Positions 32,843-42,466 of a DNA stretch of 64,000 nucleotides are shown here, piece after piece. A program made the position numbers and the translations under genes. Under the pieces are notes generated by a model. It worked only from the letters and a program-made list of their open reading frames with translations, searched no databases and was not told where the DNA came from. The stretch is from Nemertoderma westbladi (lineage: Eukaryota; Xenacoelomorpha; Nemertodermatida; Nemertodermatidae), in the NCBI GenBank assembly GCA_032718475.1, contig JAUCBJ010002682.1, positions 1 to 64,000 on the forward strand. Direction: 5' to 3'. Position 1 is the first letter of the stretch; each line of letters begins with the position of its first letter.

Positions 32843-33689
32843 TTCGGTAGTTGTAAGTCAAGTAAAGTGAGTGTCAAAGTATCGAGTTTTACCGTATTTA
32901 TACAAAACGGTACTAATTACAGTCTTATAAAATTAGCCTACCGGCCGATTTTATAGCAGATGGATAAAATTAGCCTAAAACGGCCAATTTTACAGCAAAT
33001 AAATGTCACGGAATAAGTATATAATAAAATTAGCCTAGCGGCCAATTTTATAACAAATAAATCGGATAACGATATGCGTTATCAAAAGGTAAATTAAATA
33101 CAATAATACGGACTAATTCAGCAATGAACAAAGAAATCATACGGAATGCATAAATACTTGAGACAGTGGAACCCACAATAATTTTAACTAATACGGTAAT
33201 GCCTAACTTATTTATGCAACTTTTCGAACTCACCCACTCCAATAATTCTCCAGAAAAACAGATTCCCAGATACAAACCGGACGTGAACCTTTCCGTTTTT
33301 AACGTTGCGGACGAAACGCGATTTTCCCAACCAAAGTTGTTGAGTTATCTATCTCCCAAACTTGCTAAACACGGTCTTGCTCCCGTTACAGTCTAGAAAT
33401 GAGTTCTGAATCCTGAAAAAACAAAAGAGTTAGGTTTTACTTTACGAAAATTTTGTACCGGTACAATATGGTATTTAAACCCCTTTAAACACCGGTATTC
33501 AATTCCAAAATATTTTACACGCGGTTCAAATCAAATTTTTATTTCAAAAAATTAGCACTCAGCTAATCAAATACGAATTTTTACCTCAAAATACAAAATT
33601 TTCAAATAACTTTAGTCCTACCGAACCGTAGTTCAGTAAAACATATTCCTACTAATTTAGGAAATATGTTAAAATAATCATATTCCTAC
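32843..33689 (-). other. 5' leader of the retroelement with three hairpin repeats
   Basis: Non-coding leader between the 5' LTR and the ORF1 ATG. Three imperfect copies of an inverted-repeat module lie at 32926-32955, 32963-32993 and 33023-33052. Each has TAAAATTAGCC, a 3-6-base spacer, then GGCCAATTTTA (or GGCCGATTTTA), so each can fold into a hairpin with arms of about 11-13 bp including wobble pairs. TATTCCTACTAAT occurs at 33644-33656 and 33681-33693, with a variant in the LTR at 33708-33720. I see no tRNA primer-binding site next to the LTR. Confidence 0.65.
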
Positions 33690-35208
33690 TAATTGAAGAG
33701 ATACGCCTATTCCTACTATTGGAAGAGACGGTAACAATACCTGCAATATCTTACTGTAAAGTTTGTAAATCAAATCATAAATCCGACCTTCTCACCAAAA
33801 CAGTAAACTCTAAGTAAGCGAATATATTGCAGTATTGATCTCTTATAACCGGTGAGGCAGAAAACAGTCTACGAGCAGACAAACTTCGATAAAACAAAAT
33901 CCCGCGCAGCGAATCCTAAAATCAGGCTGACTCACTGACGGACTAAGGGGCTCGTATACTTTGCCGCGGTGTGATTTATATGGTTGGGCAAAGAGACGCT
34001 AGCTAGGTACAGGCAGAGATTTGGAGATGTCTAACTAGCGGGCAAAGCACAGTACGGACAAAGTTAATTTTATATATTTCGAGGTGTAAATAATTTCTAA
34101 CGCGCGTGTTAATTCTGAATGGTCAAAACAGTTTTGCTCCTTCACATATATAATTACTGGGTACGGTGTACATTTACGAATATTCTAATTTTGTAACTTG
34201 TAGGTCCAATACTCACGAATGATAAGGTTCCTTCCCCTCTTGCGTATTTCCAGGACTCAAATTCAGGCATAAGGTTAATACTACGCCCAGAATTCGGCAA
34301 TTTTAGGTACCAGGTCCCTGATACTAAGAAGAGATGTGTTAGTGTACTACTGTAGGCGTACGGGTACTAATAGCTATCCTGGCTCCTATCTAGAATTTTA
34401 GTCACCCAGGTAGTCCGGGTAACTTCCTATTAGGGCGTTGGCGGGGACACGGTAGATGTTAGTATATCCCTGATAGCCTCAATTTATTTGCGCCTAGTGT
34501 AAACTGCCCTACCGCCTGAACGGTACAATCCCAATTCAGGTGAAAACACAGCAACCCCCCTAGCCTACAAGTTCTGATGTAATGGACACTGTCGTACTGC
34601 AAATAGTCGCACACGCACCTGTACTTAGCAAGAGTTAAGCGTACAGTTTGCTGCACCCTAACCAATGTGTATGCCTTGTACCGGTGTGCCTACGTCCTAT
34701 CTGCGTACTAGTATCTGCCTGCGCTCTCTCTCCCCCCGTAGGAATATGAAGGTCTACTGTGGGTTTTTTCCTGAATCAAGACAGTACAGTCCCTATGATG
34801 TAATTTTGGGCTTACAGCGTGTCACTACGTCTACCTTTGATCTTTTGGTCTTATACTTAGGTAGCAAGGATCGAACGCTGTCTAACCTTTCAGGCGATGG
34901 GCGAATAACTCCAAAATGGTATTGCGAGTTGTCTCTCGTCTACATTCCCGTGATGTTCCCGTTCATTGCTGCGGCCCGATCTCTAGCCGGCCATCCTGTC
35001 CCTGAGTTTGTTCACCGTAGTGAATTCATAGTAAAACAGAAAAGCTGAGAGAATATTCTGACTTTATTACAGAAGACACAATTATAATACAATGTAATCT
35101 GAGAATAAACTAAGCACGACAGAGAGATTGATTATAAGAAGTTTGTGTGAGTATAAAGTATATACTAAAGTAGTATACTAAAGTAGTAAACTAATGAACG
35201 AAATCGCA

Positions 35209-35218
35209 CCTTTTTATA
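35209..35218 (-). promoter_or_regulatory. TATA box of the 5' LTR (retroelement promoter)
   Basis: Minus-strand TATAAAAAGG, identical to the left LTR copy. It would drive ORF1. Transcription start is expected about 25-30 bp downstream, near 35180-35185. Confidence 0.65.
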
Positions 35219-35795
35219 CCAAATTTGTGCCGCAATCAATCGAGAAAATTCTCGATTGTTCTATAGATTCTAACAAGGTTTTAAAGATAGCTATTGGTCC
35301 AGCTAATATATAACTTGCACGACATTGGTTACAATCAAATAACTACAGTCTTATTGGTACAGACAAATGCAATTAATTTGTAGCGGTTAATTTAAATGAG
35401 TTGAAATTCTGCACAAAAAATAATTCGCACTTACTAGGATTCGAACTCGATACCTACTACACATATAATTTCCAACGCTCTACCAACTGAGCTAGGGCTG
35501 GGGTAAAACAGACTGTAAACAAGGGGGGAAAAGAATTACGCGGAAAAATGACCAGAGAGGGAGGAAAAACGCAGAGAGAAAGGAAAAACGCAATAATGTA
35601 TTTTTCTACCATACATATTTTTATTAGAATTATTATACTTTGTAAATATTGAAACATCAATATTAAGTATGAGAACATGTAATATACATAATAGAGCATT
35701 GTACATTATACAGTAACTTATACAAATTTAACTTATTCAACAAATAATATATTATTCTTTACGTCTAACAACTATCAACGTAGGCTATTCTACCC

Positions 35796-36185
35796 CTAAA
35801 AGTCTGTTTACACGTGGAAACTTTTAGATCAACTTTCTCGGCAAAATAGCAACTTTTTTTGGAAAAACTTAATTTAATCACTGTTTACACGTGGCAACTT
35901 TACCAGCAACATGGCCGGCAACTTTTAGAGCAACTTGGCTAGTTTGACTGTAAAATAGTGGGTCATTTTATCTACTAGCTATTTTTTGATAATTTAATTT
36001 GATTATCCCGCTTTAATTCGCCAACGCAAATTCCTTCACGTTGCCGTCAAAGTTGAGCAACTTTTACGGCAATTTTTTTCAGCAACTTACGTGTTTACAC
36101 GGAGCAACTTGATCGGCAACCTGGTTTGCTCTACAAGTTGCCGAGAAAGTTGCTCTAAAAGTTGCCACGTGTAAACATGCCTTAA
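35796..36185. mobile_element. MITE-like element with about 48-bp terminal inverted repeats
   Basis: The left end contains TGTTTACACGTGGAAACTTT and then AACTTTCTCGGCAA; the right end is its complement with few differences. Subterminal copies of GTTTACACG...GCAACTT recur internally at about 35882 and 36092, as in many non-autonomous DNA transposons. No ORF. Family not assigned. Confidence 0.75.
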
Positions 36186-36605
36186 GGCAAGGATATGCTC
36201 ATTGCTCATCTCAAAGATCCATTAGTTTTCCAATAATTTAATTTAAAACTAATAATAATACGATATGGAACTCTGATTCCTCTGCTGACGTAAAACATAA
36301 AAAATCTAAAATACAGTACCCTTTTCGAAATAGGTCACCTTCTAAAATATTAAATTAAAGTACACTGTAAACAATCCATCAAACATAGATCTTACCAATT
36401 TTCCATAACCTTTTCCATCCAATATTTTATATTTTATGTATTTCCTATCTCGACTCATTAGTTTAGTTTTATATACCTGGATCAGCATCGGAACTCCAGT
36501 GAAACAATTGATTGCGCTGTAGATTAACTTAGGATAATTAATTATTTCCCTATCAGCAACAACAGTAACAATCTCACACCTCACAATATTCACATAATAG
36601 TAATA

Positions 36606-36622
36606 CCCCCCCCCCCCCCCCC
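36606..36622. repeat. Poly-C run (17) followed by T7
   Basis: A simple homopolymer tract inside the 1.94-kb insertion. Confidence 0.95.
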
Positions 36623-37570
36623 TTTTTTTGCAAGGACTACACACCACCCCTACCTGCCCAGCACTCCCAGACAATACATTGGGCTATAATACTAGCCACG
36701 CCATTGTCCAAAGTATTATTGTAACTTAACTTTTAATATTGCAATTATACAATATACTGTATATATTACTCTATATGTGCAATGTGAGTATCGGATTACC
36801 AAATAACAATAAATTTTAAACAATTGTCTTCTTTAGTCTAAAATTCGCAACTGTTCGGTGGTCCACCCACACGAACAACACCATGTAGTACTAAAACCTC
36901 TAGGCCTACAACTACATGCTCTAAAACCCCAAAAATGACCCCCCCCGCTAAATGGCAGGTCTCCGTTTGCTAATTCCCTTATCAAAACACGGTACTCATG
37001 GATGCATTTGAAGTCATGACACATTACTGAAAGTTTATTATTTTACTCATAAGTATAGACAACTATATCATTTATTTGTCAATATAACACGATTAACGGA
37101 CTCGTTTAATTAAACGTAACGTAAATCTTTAATGAAATTTAAAAATTCCTTCCAAATCCTTGCCTGTAATCAATAATTAATTAAAAGTTTAGTTGTTTTG
37201 TTGGGTTAACTTAGCAGCCTATCCAAGTACATGATTTCCCATCTCCTCAACCAGGGGAACTACTATATAGTTTAAACTATGTAAGCTATTTATAGCAGCC
37301 AATAGAAAGCCGGGTTTTTCCTACCATCCACCTAAGCAAGCTACTCCCTTCCTCACCTCCACGCTACTCGCGACCTTAGCTCTAGCCTACTCTCAACCTT
37401 AGATTTACCACAGTCCTTAGGTATTCTGCCTGAGCTACTGAACCACTTGACCGATGGGTGCACAATAGATAGAACCAATACTAATGAGAACTCAAAGCAA
37501 TCTTTACAAAGTTAATTCGAATAAAATAAAATTTTGAAAATCCACGGCATTTAGGGAATATAATTCTATA

Positions 37571-40500
37571 AGTGTAATGAAATAGTTAGTTATGGTACAA
37601 CTATAACACTAGTGTAATGAAATAGTTAGTTATGGTACAACTATAACACTAGTGTAATTAAATAGTTATGGTACAACTATAACACTAGTGTAATGAAATA
37701 GTTATGGTACAACTATAACACTAGTGTAATGAAATAGTTATGGTACAACTATAACACTAGTGTAATGAAATAGTTATGGTACAACTATAACACTAGTGTA
37801 ATGAAATAGTTATGGTACAACTATAACACTAGTGTAATGAAATAGTTATGGTACAACTATTACACTAGTGTAGTTAAATAGTTATGGTACAACTATTACA
37901 CTAGTGTAATTAAATAGTTATGGTACAACTATAACACTAGTGTAATGAAATAGTTAGTTATGGTACAACTATAACACTAGTGTAATTAAATAGTTATGGT
38001 ACAACTATAACACTAGTGTAATGAAATAGTTATGGTACAACTATAACACTAGTGTAGTTAAATAGTTATGGTACAACTATAACACTAGTGTAATTAAATA
38101 GTTATGGTACAACTATAACACTAGTGTAATGAAATAGTTAGTTATGGTACAACTATAACACTAGTGTAATGAAATAGTTAGTTATGGTACAACTATAACA
38201 CTAGTGTAATTAAATAGTTATGGTACAACTATAACACTAGTGTAATGAAATAGTTATGGTACAACTATAACACTAGTGTAATTAAATAGTTAGTTATGGT
38301 ACAACTATAACACTAGTGTAATTAAATAGTTAGTTATGGTACAACTATAACAATAGTGTAATGAAATAGTTATGGTACAACTATTACACTAGTGTAATTA
38401 AATAGTTATGGTACAGCTATAACACTAGTGTAATGAAATAGTTAGTTATGGTACAACTATTACACTAGTGTAATGAAATAGTTAGTTATGGTACAACTAT
38501 AACACCAGTGTAATGAAATAGTTATGGTACAACTATAACACTAGTGTAATGAAATAGTTATGGTACAACTATAACACTAGTGTAATGAAATAGTTATGGT
38601 ACAACTATAACACTAGTGTAATGAAATAGTTATGGTACAACTATAACACTAGTGTAATGAAATAGTTATGGTACAACTATTACACTAGTGTAGTTAAATA
38701 GTTATGGTACAACTATAACACTAGTGTAGTTAAATAGTTATGGTACAACTATAACACTAGTGTAATGAAATAGTTATGGTACAACTATAACACTAGTGTA
38801 ATGAAATAGTTAGTTATGGTACAACTATAACACCAGTGTAATGAAATAGTTAGTTATGGTACAACTATAACACTAGTGTAATTAAATAGTTATGGTACAA
38901 CTATAACACTAGTGTAATGAAATAGTTATGGTACAACTATTACACTAGTGTAGTTAAATAGTTATGGTACAACTATAACACTAGTGTAGTTAAATAGTTA
39001 TGGTACAACTATAACACTAGTGTAATTAAATAGTTATGGTACAACTATGACACTAGTGTAATTAAATAGTTATGGTACAACTATAACACTAGTGTAATGA
39101 AATAGTTATGGTACAACTATAACACTAGTGTAATTAAATAGTTATGGTACAACTATAACACTAGTGTAATGAAATAGTTATGGTACAACTATAACACTAG
39201 TGTAATGAAATAGTTATGGTACAACTATAACACTAGTGTAATGAAATAGTTATGGTACAACTATAACACTAGTGTAATGAAATAGTTATGGTACAACTAT
39301 AACACTAGTGTAATGAAATAGTTACGGTACAACTATAACACTAGTGTAATGAAATAGTTATGGTACAACTATTACACCAGTGTAATGAAATAGTTATGGT
39401 ACAACTATAACACTAGTGTAATTAAATAGTTATGGTACAACTATAACACTTGTGTAATGAAATAGTTATGGTACAACTATAACACTAGTGTAATGAAATA
39501 GTTATGGTACAACTATTACACCAGTGTAATTAAATAGTTATGGTACAACTATAACACTAGTGTAATTAAATAGTTATGGTACAACTATAACACTAGTGTA
39601 ATGAAATAGTTATGGTACAACTATAACACTAGTGTAATGAAATAGTTATGGTACAACTATAACACTAGTGTAATGAAATAGTTATGGTACAACTATAACA
39701 CTAGTGTAATGAAATAGTTATGGTACAACTATTACACTAGTGTAGTTAAATAGTTATGGTACAACTATAACACTAGTGTAGTTAAATAGTTATGGTACAA
39801 CTATAACACTAGTGTAATGAAATAGTTAGATATAGTACAACTATAACACTAGTGTAATTAAATAGTTAGTTATGGTACAACTATAACACTAGTGTAATGA
39901 AATAGTTATGGTACAACTATAACACTAGTGTAATGAAATAGTTATGGTACAACTATTACACCAGTGTAATTAAATAGTTATGGTACAACTATAATACTAG
40001 TGTAATTAAATAGTTATGGTACAACTATAACACTAGTGTAATTAAATAGTTATGGTACAACTATAACACTAGTGTAATTAAATAGTTATGGTACAACTAT
40101 AACACTAGTGTAATTAAATAGTTATGGTACAACTATAACACTAGTGTAATTAAATAGTTATGGTACAACTATAACACTAGTGTAATTAAATAGTTATGGT
40201 ACAACTATAACACTAGTGTAATTAAATAGTTATGGTACAACTATAACACTAGTGTAATTAAATAGTTATGGTACAACTATAACACCAGTGTAATGAAATA
40301 GTTATGGTACAACTATTACACTAGTGTAATTAAATAGTTATGGTACAACTATAAAACTAGTGTAATGAAATAGTTAGTTATGGTACAACTATAACACTAG
40401 TGTAATTAAATAGTTAGTTATGGTACAACTATAACACTAGTGTAATTAAATAGTTATGGTACAACTATAACACCAGTGTAATGAAATAGTTAGTTATGGT

Positions 40501-40651
40501 ACAACTATAACACTAGTGTAATTAAATAGTTAGTTATGGTACAACTATAACACTAGTGTAATTAAATAGTTACGGTACAACTATTACACTAGTGTAATGA
40601 AATAGTTAGTTATGGTACAACTATAACACTAGTGTAATGAAATAGTTCGAG
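37571..40651. repeat. 36/40-bp minisatellite, about 84 units
   Basis: The unit reads AGTGTAATGAAATAGTTATG followed by GTACAACTATAACACT (36 bp). About a quarter of units carry an extra AGTT (GTTAGTTATGG), making 40 bp. Variants are GAAATAG/TAAATAG and ATAACACT/ATTACACT. The array abuts the last base of the right LTR, so one array end coincides with the retroelement junction. No array units are found on the other side of the element. It carries no ORF of note. Confidence 0.97.
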
Positions 40652-40790
40652 TACAAATATAACTAAAATTGTAATTAATAAAGGCCAATTTATTTAAATC
40701 AAATTCCCATTTGTGCACAAAATTACATACCGGAGCATTTAATAAGATTACAGTTCTCTTCTCTTTAAGTGCTGTAATTTACGTTTTGGA
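40652..40790. other. Short unique stretch between two repeats
   Basis: Nothing recognisable. Confidence 0.5.
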
Positions 40791-41003
40791 TGAACTTGTA
40801 AAATTAATTATATTATGAAAACACGTTTTTGGATGAACTTGCAAAATTAATTATATTATGAAAACACGTTTTTGGTTCAACTTGCAAATTTAATTATATT
40901 ATGAAAACACGTTTTTGGATGAACTTGCAAAATTAATTATATTATGAAAACACGTTTTTGGTTGAACTTGCAAATTTAATTATATTATGAAAACACGTTT
41001 TTG
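40791..41003. repeat. 43-44-bp tandem repeat, about 5 copies
   Basis: Units of GAAAACACGTTTTTGGATGA followed by ACTTGCAAAATTAATTATAT and TAT; some carry GGTTCAACTTGCAAATTT instead. Confidence 0.93.
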
Positions 41004-41150
41004 TTGTTGATTATTAGACCTAGGCCTACATATTGTAGGGTGTATTGTGGGGGGTTGGGGCATGGAGGGGAATTCAAATATGTACTGCTACTCATTCGCC
41101 AATGATGTAATTCCTGCATACTTAGTTACTTAGTTATTGTTCTCACTTAC
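41004..41150 (-). other. Intronic sequence of the SLO2-like gene
   Basis: Contains CCTAGGCCTACATATTGTAG and a G-rich tract (about 41048-41071). No further exon is seen here. Confidence 0.5.
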
Positions 41151-41192
41151 CCTTTGTCATGAATCTACCACTTTTTCTCCTGATGGATGTCC
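41151..41192 (-). CDS. Candidate 42-bp exon of the SLO2/KCNT-like channel gene
   Basis: On the minus strand, TTTTTAG precedes 41192 and GTAAGT follows 41151. The enclosed 42 bp joins in frame (phase 1 to phase 1) to the preceding exon and continues it as VG-TSIRRKSGRFMTK. In the SLO2 family this segment follows the linker after RCK1, and the junction (ANVGTS) resembles the ASMGTV of vertebrate KCNT proteins. Its in-phase 42-bp length would allow cassette use. It could be a chance match, since it rests on splice signals, phase and weak similarity. Confidence 0.55.
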
Positions 41193-41572
41193 CTAAAAAT
41201 AAAAACCGGTTTAATAATTAAATAATTAATGTTACACACGAATTATAATATGCAAGTATATAATTATATAGTTTTACGAAAAATAATCATTACACGGATT
41301 TAATTCAATACATAATAGTTAATAACTTCTTACGCAGTAAACTGCTAGTTGTCTGCACTCTATCACATTGCCCAATAATATGTAGGCCTATGGATATGCA
41401 GTGCACTCAACCCCATCTACCAATAAATGTCTGAACTTTCTCTCACTGTCAATCATCTACCTGATCTCTACCTGATTTCCCCTAATCTTTCTGCATTCAC
41501 CCAAATTTGTAAATAATCTGTCTGCACTCTATCTGTGTTCCCATATACTGTAATATGACTGACTACACTCAC

Positions 41573-41775
41573 CGACATTGGCCATTAGGTTGCCTAGTTT
41601 ATTAGTGATTGGTGCATCGTCCAGCCGCGGGTTGGCCAATGTGAAGCTACTGTGTTCCTCCTTGGTAATGTTCATGTAGAAACACGTGTCCGAAGCCGCC
41701 ATTAAGTGATGCGGCCCTGGGTTCAACTGGAGGTTGCCGGCCTGACTTCGTATGCCAAGTAAACAAACACCAAAT
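41573..41775 (-). CDS. Exon of SLO2/KCNT-like sodium-activated K+ channel (end of RCK1 and linker)
   Basis: The minus-strand exon begins after CGCAG (41775) and ends before GTGAGT (41573); 203 bp, phase 2 to phase 1. It codes FGVCLLGIRSQAGN, then LNPGPHHL and MAASDTCFYMNITKEEHSSF, closely matching the conserved GVCLIG...LNPGP...AASDTCFYINITKEE segment of SLO2/KCNT channels, then a variable linker ending GNLMANV. This part follows RCK1 in the cytoplasmic gating ring. A CCCACA/CCCACC tract lies in the intron just upstream (41854-41881). Confidence 0.88.
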
Positions 41776-41853
41776 CTGCGTACAAGTTTAATATGCTTCG
41801 ATAACAAAATGACCATTTCACGTGATGTAAAAAGTTGTATTGATCTATGGTCT

Positions 41854-41881
41854 CCCACACCCACACCCACCCCCACCCCCA
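41854..41881. repeat. CCCACA/CCCACC simple repeat
   Basis: Short C-rich tract in the 261-bp intron between two SLO2-like exons. Confidence 0.9.
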
Positions 41882-42036
41882 GCTTGCCGCAGTTTAGCGG
41901 ATCGTCTATTTATTTTTGTAACAATTTTGGGAGAATCTACAGTGCCGCCATAGGTAAATTATACCTGATTAAAAAAAGTTAATATACGGGACTTAATAAT
42001 TAATTTACAACCCTAAATACGCCAATAATAACTCAC

Positions 42037-42186
42037 TTCTTATGAGCATGGAAGGATGCGTATGTGAAACTTTTACTGCAATATTCTCCGAAGAATTTAC
42101 TGTCTCCGAGACGAATGTGGTAGATTTCGTTACCGGCACTGCGGCCGTATACGCGTTGCCAATAGTCGTCCGATCGTTGGCCTTCC
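42037..42186 (-). CDS. Exon of SLO2/KCNT-like sodium-activated K+ channel (RCK1)
   Basis: A 150-bp exon between CCCACAG (acceptor, before 42186) and GTGAGT (donor, after 42037), phase 2 to phase 2. It completes the Q codon left by the upstream exon and codes [18 protein letters not shown], then [20 protein letters not shown] and [11 protein letters not shown]. This matches EGQ..[43 protein letters not shown] of the KCNT family almost residue for residue. It lies on the far side of the 5.2-kb intron filled by the 51-bp minisatellite. Confidence 0.9.
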
Positions 42187-42466
42187 CTGTGGGATTATAA
42201 TTCGGTTTACGCACTGTATATGAAGTCGGACTTCATCCGCGCTAAAGACTTACAATTGTAAACGAGTAAACAGACAATTTTCGCATGTTAAAATGGAGAA
42301 AGGAGTTCCAAATTGTATAACGGGTATGCGGGGCTGAAAAAAATAATCGCTATAACTTTTCATTCCCTCTTTCACTTCTATATGAAATAATTATTATTTT
42401 GCTCAAAAATAACGCATTTGTTAGATTGCTTTAGGGTGATAATAATGTATGGCGTAAGTTTCAGTT
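42187..42466 (-). other. 3' end of the minisatellite-filled intron
   Basis: Unique sequence between the last 51-bp unit and the acceptor at 42187. No exon is seen. Confidence 0.6.

Larger units (their letters stand above)
35494..37429. mobile_element. 1.94-kb insertion into the right LTR
   Basis: Absent from the left LTR. It is flanked by CTGAGCT (35487-35493 and 37430-37436), or CTGAGCTA if the next base is counted, which is a 7-8-bp target-site duplication. The ends (AGGGCTGGGGTAAAACAG and AGGTATTCTGC) are not inverted repeats. No convincing transposase or RT frame is seen. It carries a 390-bp MITE-like element (35796-36185) and a C17T7 run (36606-36629). The family is unknown to me. It must be younger than the LTR insertion. 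Confidence 0.75.
18839..37570 (-). mobile_element. BEL/Pao-type LTR retroelement lacking reverse transcriptase
   Basis: The element is read on the minus strand. Two long direct repeats (left 18839-20759; right 33690-35493 plus 37437-37570 around an insertion) flank an internal region with two intact long ORFs. ORF1 (32842 to 26090) has the BEL/Pao order Gag, CCHC knuckles, aspartic protease and integrase, but nothing resembling reverse transcriptase or RNase H. ORF2 (25418 to 21693) is a zinc-knuckle protein of unknown function. The two repeats differ by only about eight substitutions and a few small indels by eye, so the insertion is young. Without the later 1.94-kb insertion the element would be about 16.8 kb. 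I do not see a clear target-site duplication, TG...CA ends or a tRNA primer-binding site, so the exact ends are uncertain. Confidence 0.85.
33690..37570 (-). repeat. Right long terminal repeat (5' LTR), split by an insertion
   Basis: Matches the left LTR from TAATTGAAGAG (33690) to the tRNA-like segment (35493), then resumes at 37437 and ends at AATTCTATA (37570). Differences from the left copy are about eight substitutions, a 2-bp indel near 34760 and an extra 15 bp of TATACTAAAGTAGTA at about 35160-35176. TATA box at 35218 to 35209; AATAAA at 35068 to 35063. The insertion separates distal U3 from the core promoter but leaves the TATA box intact. Confidence 0.85.

Noticed and set aside
36342-36674. 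110-codon minus-strand frame
   Set aside because: It crosses the poly-C/T run and low-complexity sequence, with no domain.
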